In this document: positions 8,415 to 17,213 of the stretch, piece after piece | Position numbering within the stretch: position 1 is the first letter of the stretch | Layout: each line of letters begins with the position of its first letter | Assembly: GCF_024171695.1 (NCBI RefSeq) | Contig: NZ_JAMTCF010000006.1 | Coordinates: 1 to 64,000 of the forward strand | DNA from: Actinosynnema pretiosum | GTDB lineage: Bacteria; Actinomycetota; Actinomycetes; Mycobacteriales; Pseudonocardiaceae | Direction of reading: 5' to 3' | Length of the DNA stretch: 64,000 bases | Program-made: the position numbers and the translations under genes | Notes under the pieces: generated by a model | Seen by the model: only the letters and a program-made list of their open reading frames with translations | What the model was told of the DNA's origin: nothing | Databases searched by the model: none

Positions 8415-9476
8415 TCACACGGGCGGGGTCAGCGCTGTCAATCGCCGCAGTTGAACCCGGAACCTGTCGGGCGTGCTCTCGCTCAACGCCGCGGTGAGAT
8501 CGTCGAGCAGGTCCCAGTAGGGCCACTTGTCCTGCCAGTCCAGCGGGATCGACGCCACCCGCACGGCGCACATGCGCACCGCCAGCCGCGTCCGTATGAC
8601 GGTGTGCTCCCCCTCGTAGGCGGGCACCTCCCACAATCCGCTCGCCGCAGGCAGCTCCGCGAGCAACGCGGTGTGCGCTTCCCGCGCGGTGTCACGCCGG
8701 CCCCGCTCGGTGCCTCGCGCCCGCACGTGGTCGGCGCCCACCTGCAAAGCGGCGGCGACCAGCGCGACCACCCCGGTCTTGACGACCTCCTTGAGCACCG
8801 ACTCGCCCACGGCGAACGCCCCCGAGGCCGCCGAGGCGAGGGCGACGACCCCAAGCAGGACGAACCTGGACAGCAAGGCCAGCAACCGATCGAGCAACGA
8901 GTGGTCCTTGGTGACCACCACCTGCCGCAACTGCTCCCGCAGCCACGTGATCTGCTCGAGCGCCCGCTGCCGTTGGGGCGGGTCGATGCTGCCGTGACGG
9001 GCCAACGAGGCCAGCACGCCCTCGACGCGCTCCGGCGGCAGGTCGAGGAACTCGCCCACCTCGGCCCAGGGGAGCGCGGTGATCGCGGACACCGCGACCA
9101 GGTGCGGCATGGCCTCCCGCACGCGGCGTCGTGACCTGCCCCGGCCGGTCCGGCGCACGTAGTCCTCCGCGCTGTCCAACAGCACGTCGAGATCGCGCAC
9201 GACCTCGACGAGCGCGCTGGAGGCGAGCTGCACGTCGCCGCGGGCACGCGCCGCCGCCCGCCCCTCCTCGTGGTAGAGGAGGAGTTCGAGCACGGGAGGC
9301 ACGGCGGCCGAGGTCTGCTCCTGCTGGCGCTGCGGCCGTGCGACCACGGCGCCGTCGTCCTCGTGGTGCGCGGCGAGCTGCTCCGCGCTCTGCCGCGCCT
9401 GAGCGACGACCGCAGTCTCGTCCTGCCGTTTCCGCTGGCGGCCGTCGTCGCGCCGGAAGGGGGTGGAGAAGCTCAT
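8415..9476 (-). CDS. Membrane-associated protein of unknown function in the transfer operon
   Basis: A 353-residue protein, ATG 9476, with GAGAGGAG just upstream. The first 60 residues are charged and Gln-rich. A helical middle part follows, then two adjacent hydrophobic segments at roughly residues 208-250 (ALLSRFVLLGVVALASAASG and KTGVVALVAAALQVG), and a soluble C-terminal part. No family is recognised. It follows the SLT-NlpC/P60 gene by about 100 bases on the same strand, so it is probably the last gene of the conjugation operon and may be an accessory membrane component. There are no catalytic motifs and no sign of truncation. Confidence 0.55.
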   Translation of the reverse strand: MSFSTPFRRDDGRQRKRQDETAVVAQARQSAEQLAAHHEDDGAVVARPQRQQEQTSAAVPPVLELLLYHEEGRAAARARGDVQLASSALVEVVRDLDVLLDSAEDYVRRTGRGRSRRRVREAMPHLVAVSAITALPWAEVGEFLDLPPERVEGVLASLARHGSIDPPQRQRALEQITWLREQLRQVVVTKDHSLLDRLLALLSRFVLLGVVALASAASGAFAVGESVLKEVVKTGVVALVAAALQVGADHVRARGTERGRRDTAREAHTALLAELPAASGLWEVPAYEGEHTVIRTRLAVRMCAVRVASIPLDWQDKWPYWDLLDDLTAALSESTPDRFRVQLRRLTALTPPV

Positions 9477-9577
9477 CTCACTCCTCTCGCTGCACCCCCA
9501 GGCTACGGACCGGCGTTCCGGCTCGGAGGCGAACGCGTCGAACGGCGCGCAGGCGGCCCTGCCGGAGGGAACTGCGG

Positions 9578-10537
9578 CTAACCCAGCCCGGTCGGACGGG
9601 TCGCCCCGGCGTAGTCGTCACCGGGGTACCGGTACCGGTCGACCTGCACCGGCTGGCCGAACGTCGGCGCGTTCACCATCAACCCCGCCCCGACGTACAG
9701 CCCCACGTGGTGGATGGCCCCAGGGGTGCCGTAGAAGACCAGGTCACCGGGCAACAACGCCTCGCCCGGCGGCACGAGCGGCCCCGCGTCGAACTGCTGC
9801 TGGGCCGTGCGCGGCAGTCCGATCCCGGCCGCGCCGTAGGCGGCCTTGACCAGCCCCGAGCAGTCGAACCCGGCGTGCCCGTGCTCCGGCCCGTCACCGC
9901 CCCACACGTACGGCAGCCCCCGCTGGGCGCACGCGTACCGGACGGCGTCCACCGCAGCCGGTGTTCGTGGCGGCTCGCCGCCGCAGCCGGTTCCGGCAGT
10001 CCGCGCGTACTCGGCGGCATGGTCGAGTACCAGGTCGACGTACCAGTCGGCGTGGTTGTACGCGAACACCGCCGCCCTCAGGTCACCGCGCCCGGCCCCG
10101 CTGTCGCACAGGTAGAACGCCGCCGCGTGCACCGCGTCGTGCGGGTCGTACCGCGACGGCGGCGACGCGCCACCGGCCGGGAGCCGGTGCTGGGCCACCA
10201 CCCCCGCGAAAGTCGCGGCGAGGAACTGCATCGGCCCACCGGCACCAGCGAAGTTCTCGCCGCTGTGCACCCCCGGTAGTGGGGCGCGGCCGTGGTCGCT
10301 CTCGACCTTGCCGACCGCCGCGAGCACGCTCCAGTCCAAGCCCGGACAGCTCGACGCCGCGCTGCCGTAGAGCAGGCAGTACTCAGCCGGGATGTCCGCG
10401 ACCGAAGAGGCGCAGTCCGCCACCCCGCCCGTCGAGCCGCCGAACATCCCGTCCACCACCGCCGCCACCGACTGGCCGATCAGCAGCACCACCAGAAGCA
10501 ACCCCGCTGCCGCGCTCAGCGCGACCTTGGTGAGCAC
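9578..10537 (-). CDS. Conjugation wall hydrolase: SLT transglycosylase plus NlpC/P60 peptidase
   Basis: A 319-residue VirB1-like protein that would open peptidoglycan for the transfer channel. The GTG start at 10537 lies just after the stop of the upstream gene. Residues about 5-28 form a signal anchor (LSAAAGLLLVVLLIG). The SLT domain has its catalytic Glu in GKVESDHGR (E79), then GPMQF and AFAYNHA. The NlpC/P60 domain has its Cys in FDCSGLV (C226) and its His in HHVGLYVG (about 276-277). Two-domain hydrolases of this kind are standard in Gram-positive type IV secretion loci. Both active sites appear intact. It is exported and acts on the cell wall. Confidence 0.88.
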   Translation of the reverse strand: MLTKVALSAAAGLLLVVLLIGQSVAAVVDGMFGGSTGGVADCASSVADIPAEYCLLYGSAASSCPGLDWSVLAAVGKVESDHGRAPLPGVHSGENFAGAGGPMQFLAATFAGVVAQHRLPAGGASPPSRYDPHDAVHAAAFYLCDSGAGRGDLRAAVFAYNHADWYVDLVLDHAAEYARTAGTGCGGEPPRTPAAVDAVRYACAQRGLPYVWGGDGPEHGHAGFDCSGLVKAAYGAAGIGLPRTAQQQFDAGPLVPPGEALLPGDLVFYGTPGAIHHVGLYVGAGLMVNAPTFGQPVQVDRYRYPGDDYAGATRPTGLG

Positions 10538-10541
10538 GGGA

Positions 10542-11603
10542 TCACGGCCTTTCCCGCCGCACGTGCCCGACCTCGTCCTGCGACCTCGCGGAAGTCGGCG
10601 GCATCGGCGAGGGCGCCGCTGGTCGCGCGGACTCGGGGAGCGCTTCCCCGCTCGTGGTGATCTGCGGGGGCACCTGCGGCCAGGCGTCGAGCAGCCCCAG
10701 CAGGGTCCGCCTGCGGACGCCGTCCGCGAGGACGTCCACCGGCAACCAGACCTCGTCGGCGGGGCTGGGGTGCGCGTCGGCGGGGTTGAGGAGCTCCGCC
10801 GACGCGGTGGCGACCGGTACCGACCTCGGCGCCTCCAGCTCCGCCCAAGCTCGTGCCAGCAGCTTGCGGACGGTGGCCTCGCGCCGGGCGGTCGGGAGCC
10901 ACACCAGCACGGGGGTGGTGATGCCGGTGGCCTGCGCCAGGGCGGCGTACGCGGTGAGCTTCCCCGCGACCTTGTCCAGCGGCTCGGTGCCGAAGTCGTA
11001 CTCCAGGAACCACTCGATCTGCCACTGCTCGTCCCGCCAGCGGCCGTAGCCGTCGGGACGGACGAGGTCGCCGAAGTGGTGCGCGCAGCGCGCCTCGGAC
11101 CACCAGGCCGCCAGCGCCGTGCACTCGCCCGCGCGGGGATGCCGGGCGCGGTCCACGAGCGCGGTGAACCACTCGTTCACCCCGACGGTGTGGGCCAGGC
11201 GCAGGCTGTGGGCCACGCTGAGGGCCCGGTCTCGGCGGTAGCCCAGCGCCTTGACGTCTACGCCGTCCTCTGCGGCGAGCACGGTGGCGCCCGCGGGGGC
11301 GAGGACGTAGTGCATGGGGGCGGTACCGATGGTGACGAACGGCTGGAAGCGGTCGACCACGCCCCACGTGTAGAGCTCGCGCATCCGCTGGCGCCCCGAG
11401 CGGGCCGAGGGGAACGCCGCGGCGACGATCTGGTGGGCGGTGAGCACGCGGTGCTCCCACAGCATCCGGGCGATCCACTTGTCGCGGGGTGTCAGGTGCC
11501 AGGCCAGCGCGGCTTGGTGCTCGGCGGTGTTGGCCTGGCGCGGCGTGGGCCGGGTGGCCAGGTGACCGCGCAGGGAGCGCTGCCGGGTCGGGTTGGTGAT
11601 CAT
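10542..11603 (-). CDS. Replication-relaxation family protein
   Basis: A 353-residue protein starting at ATG 11603, seven bases after GGAGG. The N-terminal part is a winged-helix DNA-binding domain (LTPRDKWIARMLWEHRVLTA, then QIVAAAFPSARSGRQRMRELY). A middle domain follows with hallmarks of the replication-relaxation family (LSVAHSLRLAHTVGVNEWF, WFLEYDFGTEPLDKVAGK). Its Asp/Glu/Lys arrangement (EYDFGTE...K) recalls a nuclease-like fold; this part is inference. The family is typical of actinobacterial integrative elements and plasmids next to VirB4/VirD4 genes. Its biochemical role is not settled, although the name implies plasmid replication or relaxation. Confidence 0.8.
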   Translation of the reverse strand: MITNPTRQRSLRGHLATRPTPRQANTAEHQAALAWHLTPRDKWIARMLWEHRVLTAHQIVAAAFPSARSGRQRMRELYTWGVVDRFQPFVTIGTAPMHYVLAPAGATVLAAEDGVDVKALGYRRDRALSVAHSLRLAHTVGVNEWFTALVDRARHPRAGECTALAAWWSEARCAHHFGDLVRPDGYGRWRDEQWQIEWFLEYDFGTEPLDKVAGKLTAYAALAQATGITTPVLVWLPTARREATVRKLLARAWAELEAPRSVPVATASAELLNPADAHPSPADEVWLPVDVLADGVRRRTLLGLLDAWPQVPPQITTSGEALPESARPAAPSPMPPTSARSQDEVGHVRRERP

Positions 11604-11627
11604 GTCGGGTTCCTCCGGTGGGTGCGG

Positions 11628-14159
11628 TCAGCTGCGGCGGGGGTCGGCGTTGCGCGCGGCGTGGTTCGCTCGGGCAGCGGGTCCTGGCAGGCCGGTCGAC
11701 GAGGTCCCGACCCCGGTCGCGGCGGCCCGCGCCGCCTGCCGCGCGGCAGTCCGGATCTCCTTGGCACGGCCGGGGATCGCGGGTGGGAGCGGGTGGGTCA
11801 GAACGGTGCAGGGACGGGTCTGCTCGCCGTTCAGGACCAGCCGGGTGGCGACGTGGTACGCGTCCAGGTGCGCCAGGTCGTGCTCGGACAACTGCGGCGC
11901 GGTGTGGCGGGACAGCTCGCGGGCGTCTTCCGGCGAGGCGTTGAAGTAGACCTTGTTGCGCGCGTTGGTCGACAGCCCCTCGCGCAGTTCGCGGTGCAGC
12001 TGGCCGAGGTGCTGGTGGGCCAGCGTCATCGACAGCCGGAACCCGCGGGCCTCGGCGAGCATGTCCTCGATGGGGTAGGGCAGGTTCAGGAAGTTGTGGC
12101 ACTCGTCGATCGTGATCCCGCAGTCCCGGCGCAGTCGTTGCGGGACGCGGGCGCGGCGGGTGGCGGCTTGCCAGGTGTTCGCGACCACCAGCGAGCCGAC
12201 CAGCTTGGTGGTCTCCTCCCCCAGCGAGCCCTTGGGGATGCGCACCAGGCAGATCCCGCCGTCCAGCACTTCGCCCATGTCCACCGTCGACCTGCCACCC
12301 GCGATGGCGTCGCGGACGAACGGGCGCAGCAGGAAGGCGCGCAGCTTGTTCATCAGCGGGCTGACGACCTGGCTGCGGGTGGAGTCGCTGAGCTCCTCGT
12401 ACCAGGTCCAGAAACCCCGCAGCACGGGGTCGCCGATGCCTGCGGTGAGCCGGTTGCGGAACGCGGTGTCGGCCAGCAGCTTCGGCAGGTCCCCCAGCGT
12501 GGCCACCCCCTCCTGGGCGCGCAGGGTGAGGCAGGCGGCGCGCATCAGGTCGTCGGTGCGCGGGCCCCAGAACGCGGAGTAGACCCGCCGGAACACGCTG
12601 ACGAGGTTGTCCACGGTCAGGTCGGTCTCGCCGCCGTCCAAGGGGTTGAGGCAGGGCGGGCGCGACCGGCTGTCCGCGTCGAACAGCACCACCCGGTCGG
12701 CGGCCTCGCGCGGGAGACGGCACAGGACGTCGGTGACGAGGTCGCCCTTGGGGTCGATGAGGACGACCCCGCGCCCGGCGTCGACGTCGGCCAGGATCAT
12801 GTTGCCGAGCAGGGTGCTCTTGCCCGACCCCGTCGCGCCCAGCACGTGCACGTGGTACCTGGCGTCCGCGACGCGCAGCGCCACCTCGCGCTGCTGGCCA
12901 GTGTCGCTGCGCCCGAGTGGTTTCGCCTGCGGTCCCGGTGTGGCGATCCCCGGTGGTGGGGCGACCGCTCGCGCTCCGGCTCGTTGGATGCCGGGGATCG
13001 CCGCGTCGGTGGGCAGGTGCGCCAGCCCGGCCAGCTCGGGCACCGAGAGCAGATCGCCCCGACCGAGCCTGCGTGAGGCGAGCACGTGCTCGGCGCGGCG
13101 CAGGTGGCGCCGGGTGTAGTGGTTGTGCTCGGTGTAGGAGGCGAAGGCGGAGGCCAGCGCGTGCGCCCGTCCCCGCCCTTTCTCGCTGGCTCGCCGCACC
13201 TCGTCCTTCGCGGCGTCGGCGGGCAGCAGGGTGGCGACGGCGTACCGGATGACGGTCTCGAACTGCGCCCCGCGCTGCTTGGCGACGATGGCGCGGTTCT
13301 GCGCCGAGTACTCGAGCGAGGTCTGCGGGTCGCTGTGCAGGGCGCCGGATCTCGTCCACCCCGAGGTCGAGCTCCGGGACCGACCGCTGGGGCCGGGGGT
13401 GATGGCGTCGAGCAGCTGGCCGACGATGCTGGGCGGGCCGCCGCGGTGGACTCGACGGGCGGCCAGCCTCGCCCGCTGCACCCGGCTGCCGGTGACCGGG
13501 CGGGCCAGGACCTGGACGCAGGCGTGCTCGTCGCGAGCGAGCCCGACCGGCGCCCCGAGCAGCGCGCGGATCGGGTCGGCGTCGAAGTCGGTGCGGATCG
13601 GCAGCGCCTCGTGGCGGGCCAGCCGGAGCTCACCGCCGAGCAGCACCCGTCGCTGGCCCTCATCGGGCTCGGGCAGCGAGGGCTCGGCGGGCCCGACACG
13701 GGTGTGGGCGCCGGGCCAGGCGGCCTCGACCGCGCGCTCGACCAGACCGGGCGGGATGACGCCGGGCACCCACAGCCGAATGGCCATGCCCGCTTCGGAG
13801 AACGCGTACTCGCAGGCCACGTGCGGCTGGCCGGTGAGCCGTCGCCGCCACGAGGGGCGCAGCAGGCCGACGAGGTTGGACCACAGCGCGGCGCCGCCCG
13901 CCGGGTCGACGGTCGGCGGCGCGAGCACGGTGACCTGGCGCGCGTCGGCGAGGAGCCGCTCGTGGCAGCGACGCGCCCACCAGCGCTTGCCCACCACGCT
14001 CCCCGCGACGAGCAGCGCGAGCACCGGGCCCGCGGTCGGTCCCCGCTCCAGCGCGAACTCGCGCACGCGGTCCAGCAGCACCAGGAGGACGCCGCCGGGA
14101 TCGCTCAGGTACTCCTCCAACCACGCTGGGACTGCTGTCGGGGTGGGGCGTGACCGCAT
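11628..14159 (-). CDS. Type IV coupling ATPase (VirD4/TraG-like)
   Basis: An 843-residue motor predicted to deliver DNA to the conjugation channel. I chose ATG 14159 because GGAGG precedes it by seven bases; the open frame runs further upstream into the previous gene's end without a ribosome site. A hydrophobic segment lies near the N-terminus (TAGPVLALLVAGSVVG). Walker A GATGSGKST is near residues 439-447 and is followed by NMILAD and GVVLIDPKGDLV. The Walker B/DECH-type motif GITIDECHNFLNLP is near residue 680 and a TraG-type C-terminal helicase-like block follows (TLAHQHLGQL). Residues before the P-loop form a large, family-typical domain. It sits directly downstream of virB4. Confidence 0.88.
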   Translation of the reverse strand: MRSRPTPTAVPAWLEEYLSDPGGVLLVLLDRVREFALERGPTAGPVLALLVAGSVVGKRWWARRCHERLLADARQVTVLAPPTVDPAGGAALWSNLVGLLRPSWRRRLTGQPHVACEYAFSEAGMAIRLWVPGVIPPGLVERAVEAAWPGAHTRVGPAEPSLPEPDEGQRRVLLGGELRLARHEALPIRTDFDADPIRALLGAPVGLARDEHACVQVLARPVTGSRVQRARLAARRVHRGGPPSIVGQLLDAITPGPSGRSRSSTSGWTRSGALHSDPQTSLEYSAQNRAIVAKQRGAQFETVIRYAVATLLPADAAKDEVRRASEKGRGRAHALASAFASYTEHNHYTRRHLRRAEHVLASRRLGRGDLLSVPELAGLAHLPTDAAIPGIQRAGARAVAPPPGIATPGPQAKPLGRSDTGQQREVALRVADARYHVHVLGATGSGKSTLLGNMILADVDAGRGVVLIDPKGDLVTDVLCRLPREAADRVVLFDADSRSRPPCLNPLDGGETDLTVDNLVSVFRRVYSAFWGPRTDDLMRAACLTLRAQEGVATLGDLPKLLADTAFRNRLTAGIGDPVLRGFWTWYEELSDSTRSQVVSPLMNKLRAFLLRPFVRDAIAGGRSTVDMGEVLDGGICLVRIPKGSLGEETTKLVGSLVVANTWQAATRRARVPQRLRRDCGITIDECHNFLNLPYPIEDMLAEARGFRLSMTLAHQHLGQLHRELREGLSTNARNKVYFNASPEDARELSRHTAPQLSEHDLAHLDAYHVATRLVLNGEQTRPCTVLTHPLPPAIPGRAKEIRTAARQAARAAATGVGTSSTGLPGPAARANHAARNADPRRS

Positions 14160-14190
14160 GACGGTGCCTCCGATGCGAAAGTCGCGGCTC

Positions 14191-16074
14191 TCAAGCCGCG
14201 TCGAGCGGGACCTGGTCGTCGGTGGAGAACTCGTCGAGGTCTTCGGCGCCCAGGTCGACGAACGCGGAGTCGTCCCGCTGCTCGTCACCCGCGTAGGCGG
14301 CGAGCTCGGCTGGGTCGCTGGTGACCAGGTAGTGCTCGGTCGGCGAGGCGATGCTCTGGAACGCCACCCGCTGCGTGCCTGCGGACAGCAGGCCCTGCCC
14401 GCGATCGGCGGACAGCAGGAACGCCCGCTCCCCGGCGGACAGGTCGAAGGCCCTTGCCACCTCGTCGACCACTTGCGGGGCCTGTCGCAGCAGCACCTGC
14501 GTCGCCGCGTTGGCGACGACCGCGCGGCCGAGGTCGGTGCCGAGGACGTCGGCGGTGTCCTGGGTGGCCACCGTCAGCCCGGCCCAGCACTTGCGGCTGG
14601 CCTTGGCCATGCGGAACAGGAACTCGGCTCCCGCCCGCTCCCGCATCAGCAGCCACGCCTCGTCCACCACGACCAGGCGGGGGCGGCGGACGGCCGGGTT
14701 GGAGACCCGGCGCCACACCGCGTTGAGCACCAGCAGCGTTCCGATGGACTTCAGCTCGTCGGCGAGGTCGCGCAGGCTGAACACGACCAGGTGTCCCTCG
14801 GCGCTGCCGCTGCTCGGGCCGTCGAACAGGGACTTGAAGGCCCCGTCGACGAACGGGTGCAGCCGGGCCGCGAGCTCGGCGGCGGCTTGCTCTCCGCCCT
14901 GCCCGGTGCGTGCGAGCTGGTCCCGCAGGGTGCGCAGCGTGGGTGAGGGGCGGGTCCAGGTGCGGGAGTCGGAGGTGATCCCGACCGACTGGTAGGTCGC
15001 CGCGATCGCCCGGTCCAGCGCCGCTCGCGTGGCGGCGTCCAGCTCCTCGCCCAGGAGCACGGCGACGACCGTGTGCAGGAACAGCGACTGGCGCAGCAGC
15101 GCGTCCTTGGGCGCCGTGCGCCGCCCGTCGGGCCGGGTGTGGACGGGCAGGTCGAAGGGGTTGAGGCGCACGTCGTGCGCGCCGAGGTGCACGTAGGTCC
15201 CGCCGACCGCCGCAGCCAGGCGGGCGTACTCGTCCTCCGGGTCGACGACGGCGATCTCGACGCCCCGGTACAGCGAGCGCAGCAGTTCCAGCTTCACCAG
15301 GTACGACTTGCCCGCGCCGCTGCGTCCCAGGACCACGCTGTTGTGGTTGTGCATCCCGTCGCCGAACCGGTCCCAGTGGACGAGCCCCTGGGACCCGAGG
15401 TTGTGGCCGTAGAGCACGCCGGTGGGCGCGGCGGTCGAGGTGGGGTCGGAGGCGGCCAGGTCCGGGCTGGTGAACGGGAACGCGGCGCCCAGCGCGGCGG
15501 TGTCGAACGTGCGCCTCATGCCGATCAGGTCAAGCCCCATCGGCAGGGTCGACACCCAGCCCTGCAGGGCCCGGTAGGTGGTGTGCTTGGCGTCCAGCAG
15601 CAGGCTCGCGCACAGCGCTCGCAGGGCAGCGACCTCGTCGGCCAGTGACTTCTCGCAGGTGGCGTGGACGGTCAGGTACAGCCCGACGCGGAAGAGCTTG
15701 CCCTCGCCTCGGGCGACCCGCGCGGACAGGTCGTGGGCGTCCTCGGTGGCGGCCTCGACCTGCGGGTCGAGCAGACGTCCGTGCTCGGCGGTGTGGCGGC
15801 GCCCGGCCTCCAGCTTGGCCAACTGCTTCCTCAACCGGCTGGCTGCGGTGGCCGGGTCGATGGGCTCGACGTACACCGCCACGTCCAGGCGTCCGGGGTA
15901 GGTCAGCAGCGGGGCCAACCAGCCGGGGTGCACCTCGCGGGGGAACCCGGTCACCGCGAAGCTCGCGACCCACTCTCCCCCGACCTCCAGGTGCCGGGCC
16001 GACACGGACAGGGCGTCCGGGGTGAACGCGGAGGCTCCCTGCCCGTCATGGGCGCGGCGCGCGCGGAAGACCAT
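14191..16074 (-). CDS. VirB4-like type IV secretion ATPase
   Basis: A 627-residue ATPase that powers assembly or transport of the conjugation channel at the inner membrane. The start ATG 16074 overlaps the upstream stop (TGATGG), with GGGGAGG eight bases before it, indicating translational coupling. Residues 1-240 form the VirB4 N-terminal domain. Walker A GRSGAGKS is at 250-257, then VVDPEDEYARLA. Walker B LVVVDEAWLLM and ATQDTADVL follow, with a C-terminal region that ends in an acidic tail. All ATPase motifs are present. In this actinobacterial type the VirB3-like part is supplied by the separate PrgI gene immediately upstream. Confidence 0.9.
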   Translation of the reverse strand: MVFRARRAHDGQGASAFTPDALSVSARHLEVGGEWVASFAVTGFPREVHPGWLAPLLTYPGRLDVAVYVEPIDPATAASRLRKQLAKLEAGRRHTAEHGRLLDPQVEAATEDAHDLSARVARGEGKLFRVGLYLTVHATCEKSLADEVAALRALCASLLLDAKHTTYRALQGWVSTLPMGLDLIGMRRTFDTAALGAAFPFTSPDLAASDPTSTAAPTGVLYGHNLGSQGLVHWDRFGDGMHNHNSVVLGRSGAGKSYLVKLELLRSLYRGVEIAVVDPEDEYARLAAAVGGTYVHLGAHDVRLNPFDLPVHTRPDGRRTAPKDALLRQSLFLHTVVAVLLGEELDAATRAALDRAIAATYQSVGITSDSRTWTRPSPTLRTLRDQLARTGQGGEQAAAELAARLHPFVDGAFKSLFDGPSSGSAEGHLVVFSLRDLADELKSIGTLLVLNAVWRRVSNPAVRRPRLVVVDEAWLLMRERAGAEFLFRMAKASRKCWAGLTVATQDTADVLGTDLGRAVVANAATQVLLRQAPQVVDEVARAFDLSAGERAFLLSADRGQGLLSAGTQRVAFQSIASPTEHYLVTSDPAELAAYAGDEQRDDSAFVDLGAEDLDEFSTDDQVPLDAA

Positions 16075-17213
16075 CAGGACCGCCTCCCCAGGTAGTCGTC
16101 CGGTTCCTCGGTCTCGTCGTCGAAGTCCTCGTCGCCCGCGTCGAAGGTCGTGATGACCTCGTCGGCGCCCGCCAGCACGGCCGAGGTCGGCAGCAACCGG
16201 TCCGGGTTGCACGCTGCGGCGAGGACGGCCGTGGCCTGCCCCGCGTCCAGCGGCGCGACCACGATCCCGGCCGGGGCCAGCAGCTCGACCGCCTCGCCGA
16301 GGCGGCGGACCAGTCGTGCCTCCGCTGCCCGCCGAGCGCCTGGGTCAGCTTGCGCGGCGGCCCGCTCGCGCCGCCTGCCCACCAGCGAGCTGAGCACCGC
16401 CAGCGGTCCAGGGCCACCAAGCCCGTCGGTCGGTGCCGCGGCGTCCAGCGGCTCGCGCAGCACGAGCAGCACCTGGCGGCGCAGCAGCTCGCACTGCTGG
16501 TCCAGCTCGGCGAGGAAGTCGGCGTGCTCGCGCGCGGCGGCCTCCAGCGCCGGGTGCGGCAGCGCCCCCGCGCACTCCCGGAGCTCGGTGATCTGGGCCG
16601 AGAGGTCCAACTGCTCCGTGCGGACCAGGATCTGCACCGGGGCGGTGAGCGAGTGCAGGTAGCGGCTGAACGTGGCCACCAGCGCTTCCTGCTCGGCCGG
16701 TGTGCGCAGCGCGAAGGACACCGTGGAGGCGACCGCGACCACCGCCAGGCCGTCGCCCGCCAGATCCACCACTCCGGTCTCGGTGACCGCTTCCGCCGGG
16801 AGGCGCAGCGCCGACGGCGACACCTCCTCACCGCCGGTGGCGCGGGGGCGGTCGTCGGGCTGTCCGGCTTCCCCGTGGCGAGCGTTCCGGGTAAGCCAGA
16901 CCGGCGCGGCCCGCACGCCCTCCGGCGCGGCGACCCGATGACGCGGGGCGAGGCGCTGGCGGATCGCGGCCACGAGCAGCAGGTCGAGCGGGAGCCCGTC
17001 CTTGCGCCCCAGCGCGATCGCTGCGGCGGCAGCGGCCACGGGGAGCACGAGCACCAGGAGCACCTGGACGGGCAGGAACGAGCGGGTGGTGAACCAGAAC
17101 AGGTAGAGCACTGCGGCGGCGCTGGCCAGGATGGCGAGCTGGCGAGCGGTCAGCGGGCCGAGGACTCGGTCGTGCATGTCGACGTCGGCCGGGATGCGAA
17201 CGGGTGCGGTCAT
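16074..17213 (-). CDS. PrgI-family conjugation protein
   Basis: A 379-residue protein with ATG 17213 overlapping the upstream stop (ATGA). The N-terminus (VRIPADVDMHDRVLGPLTAR) and two adjacent transmembrane segments at about residues 28-70 (LAILASAAAVLYLFWF and VQVLLVLVLPVAAAAAAIAL) match the PrgI/VirB3-like family of Gram-positive type IV secretion systems. The long soluble remainder (about 300 residues) has an SCO-type domain and an acidic C-terminus. It is coupled to VirB4 downstream and VirB6 upstream and probably forms part of the inner-membrane channel base. Confidence 0.8.
   Translation of the reverse strand: MTAPVRIPADVDMHDRVLGPLTARQLAILASAAAVLYLFWFTTRSFLPVQVLLVLVLPVAAAAAAIALGRKDGLPLDLLLVAAIRQRLAPRHRVAAPEGVRAAPVWLTRNARHGEAGQPDDRPRATGGEEVSPSALRLPAEAVTETGVVDLAGDGLAVVAVASTVSFALRTPAEQEALVATFSRYLHSLTAPVQILVRTEQLDLSAQITELRECAGALPHPALEAAAREHADFLAELDQQCELLRRQVLLVLREPLDAAAPTDGLGGPGPLAVLSSLVGRRRERAAAQADPGARRAAEARLVRRLGEAVELLAPAGIVVAPLDAGQATAVLAAACNPDRLLPTSAVLAGADEVITTFDAGDEDFDDETEEPDDYLGRRS

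Noticed and set aside
10392-13359. Very long open frames over the replication-relaxation and VirD4 genes on both strands (894 codons plus, 947 codons minus)
   Set aside because: Shadows of VirD4 and the replication-relaxation gene; the genuine frames carry Walker motifs and correct ribosome sites.
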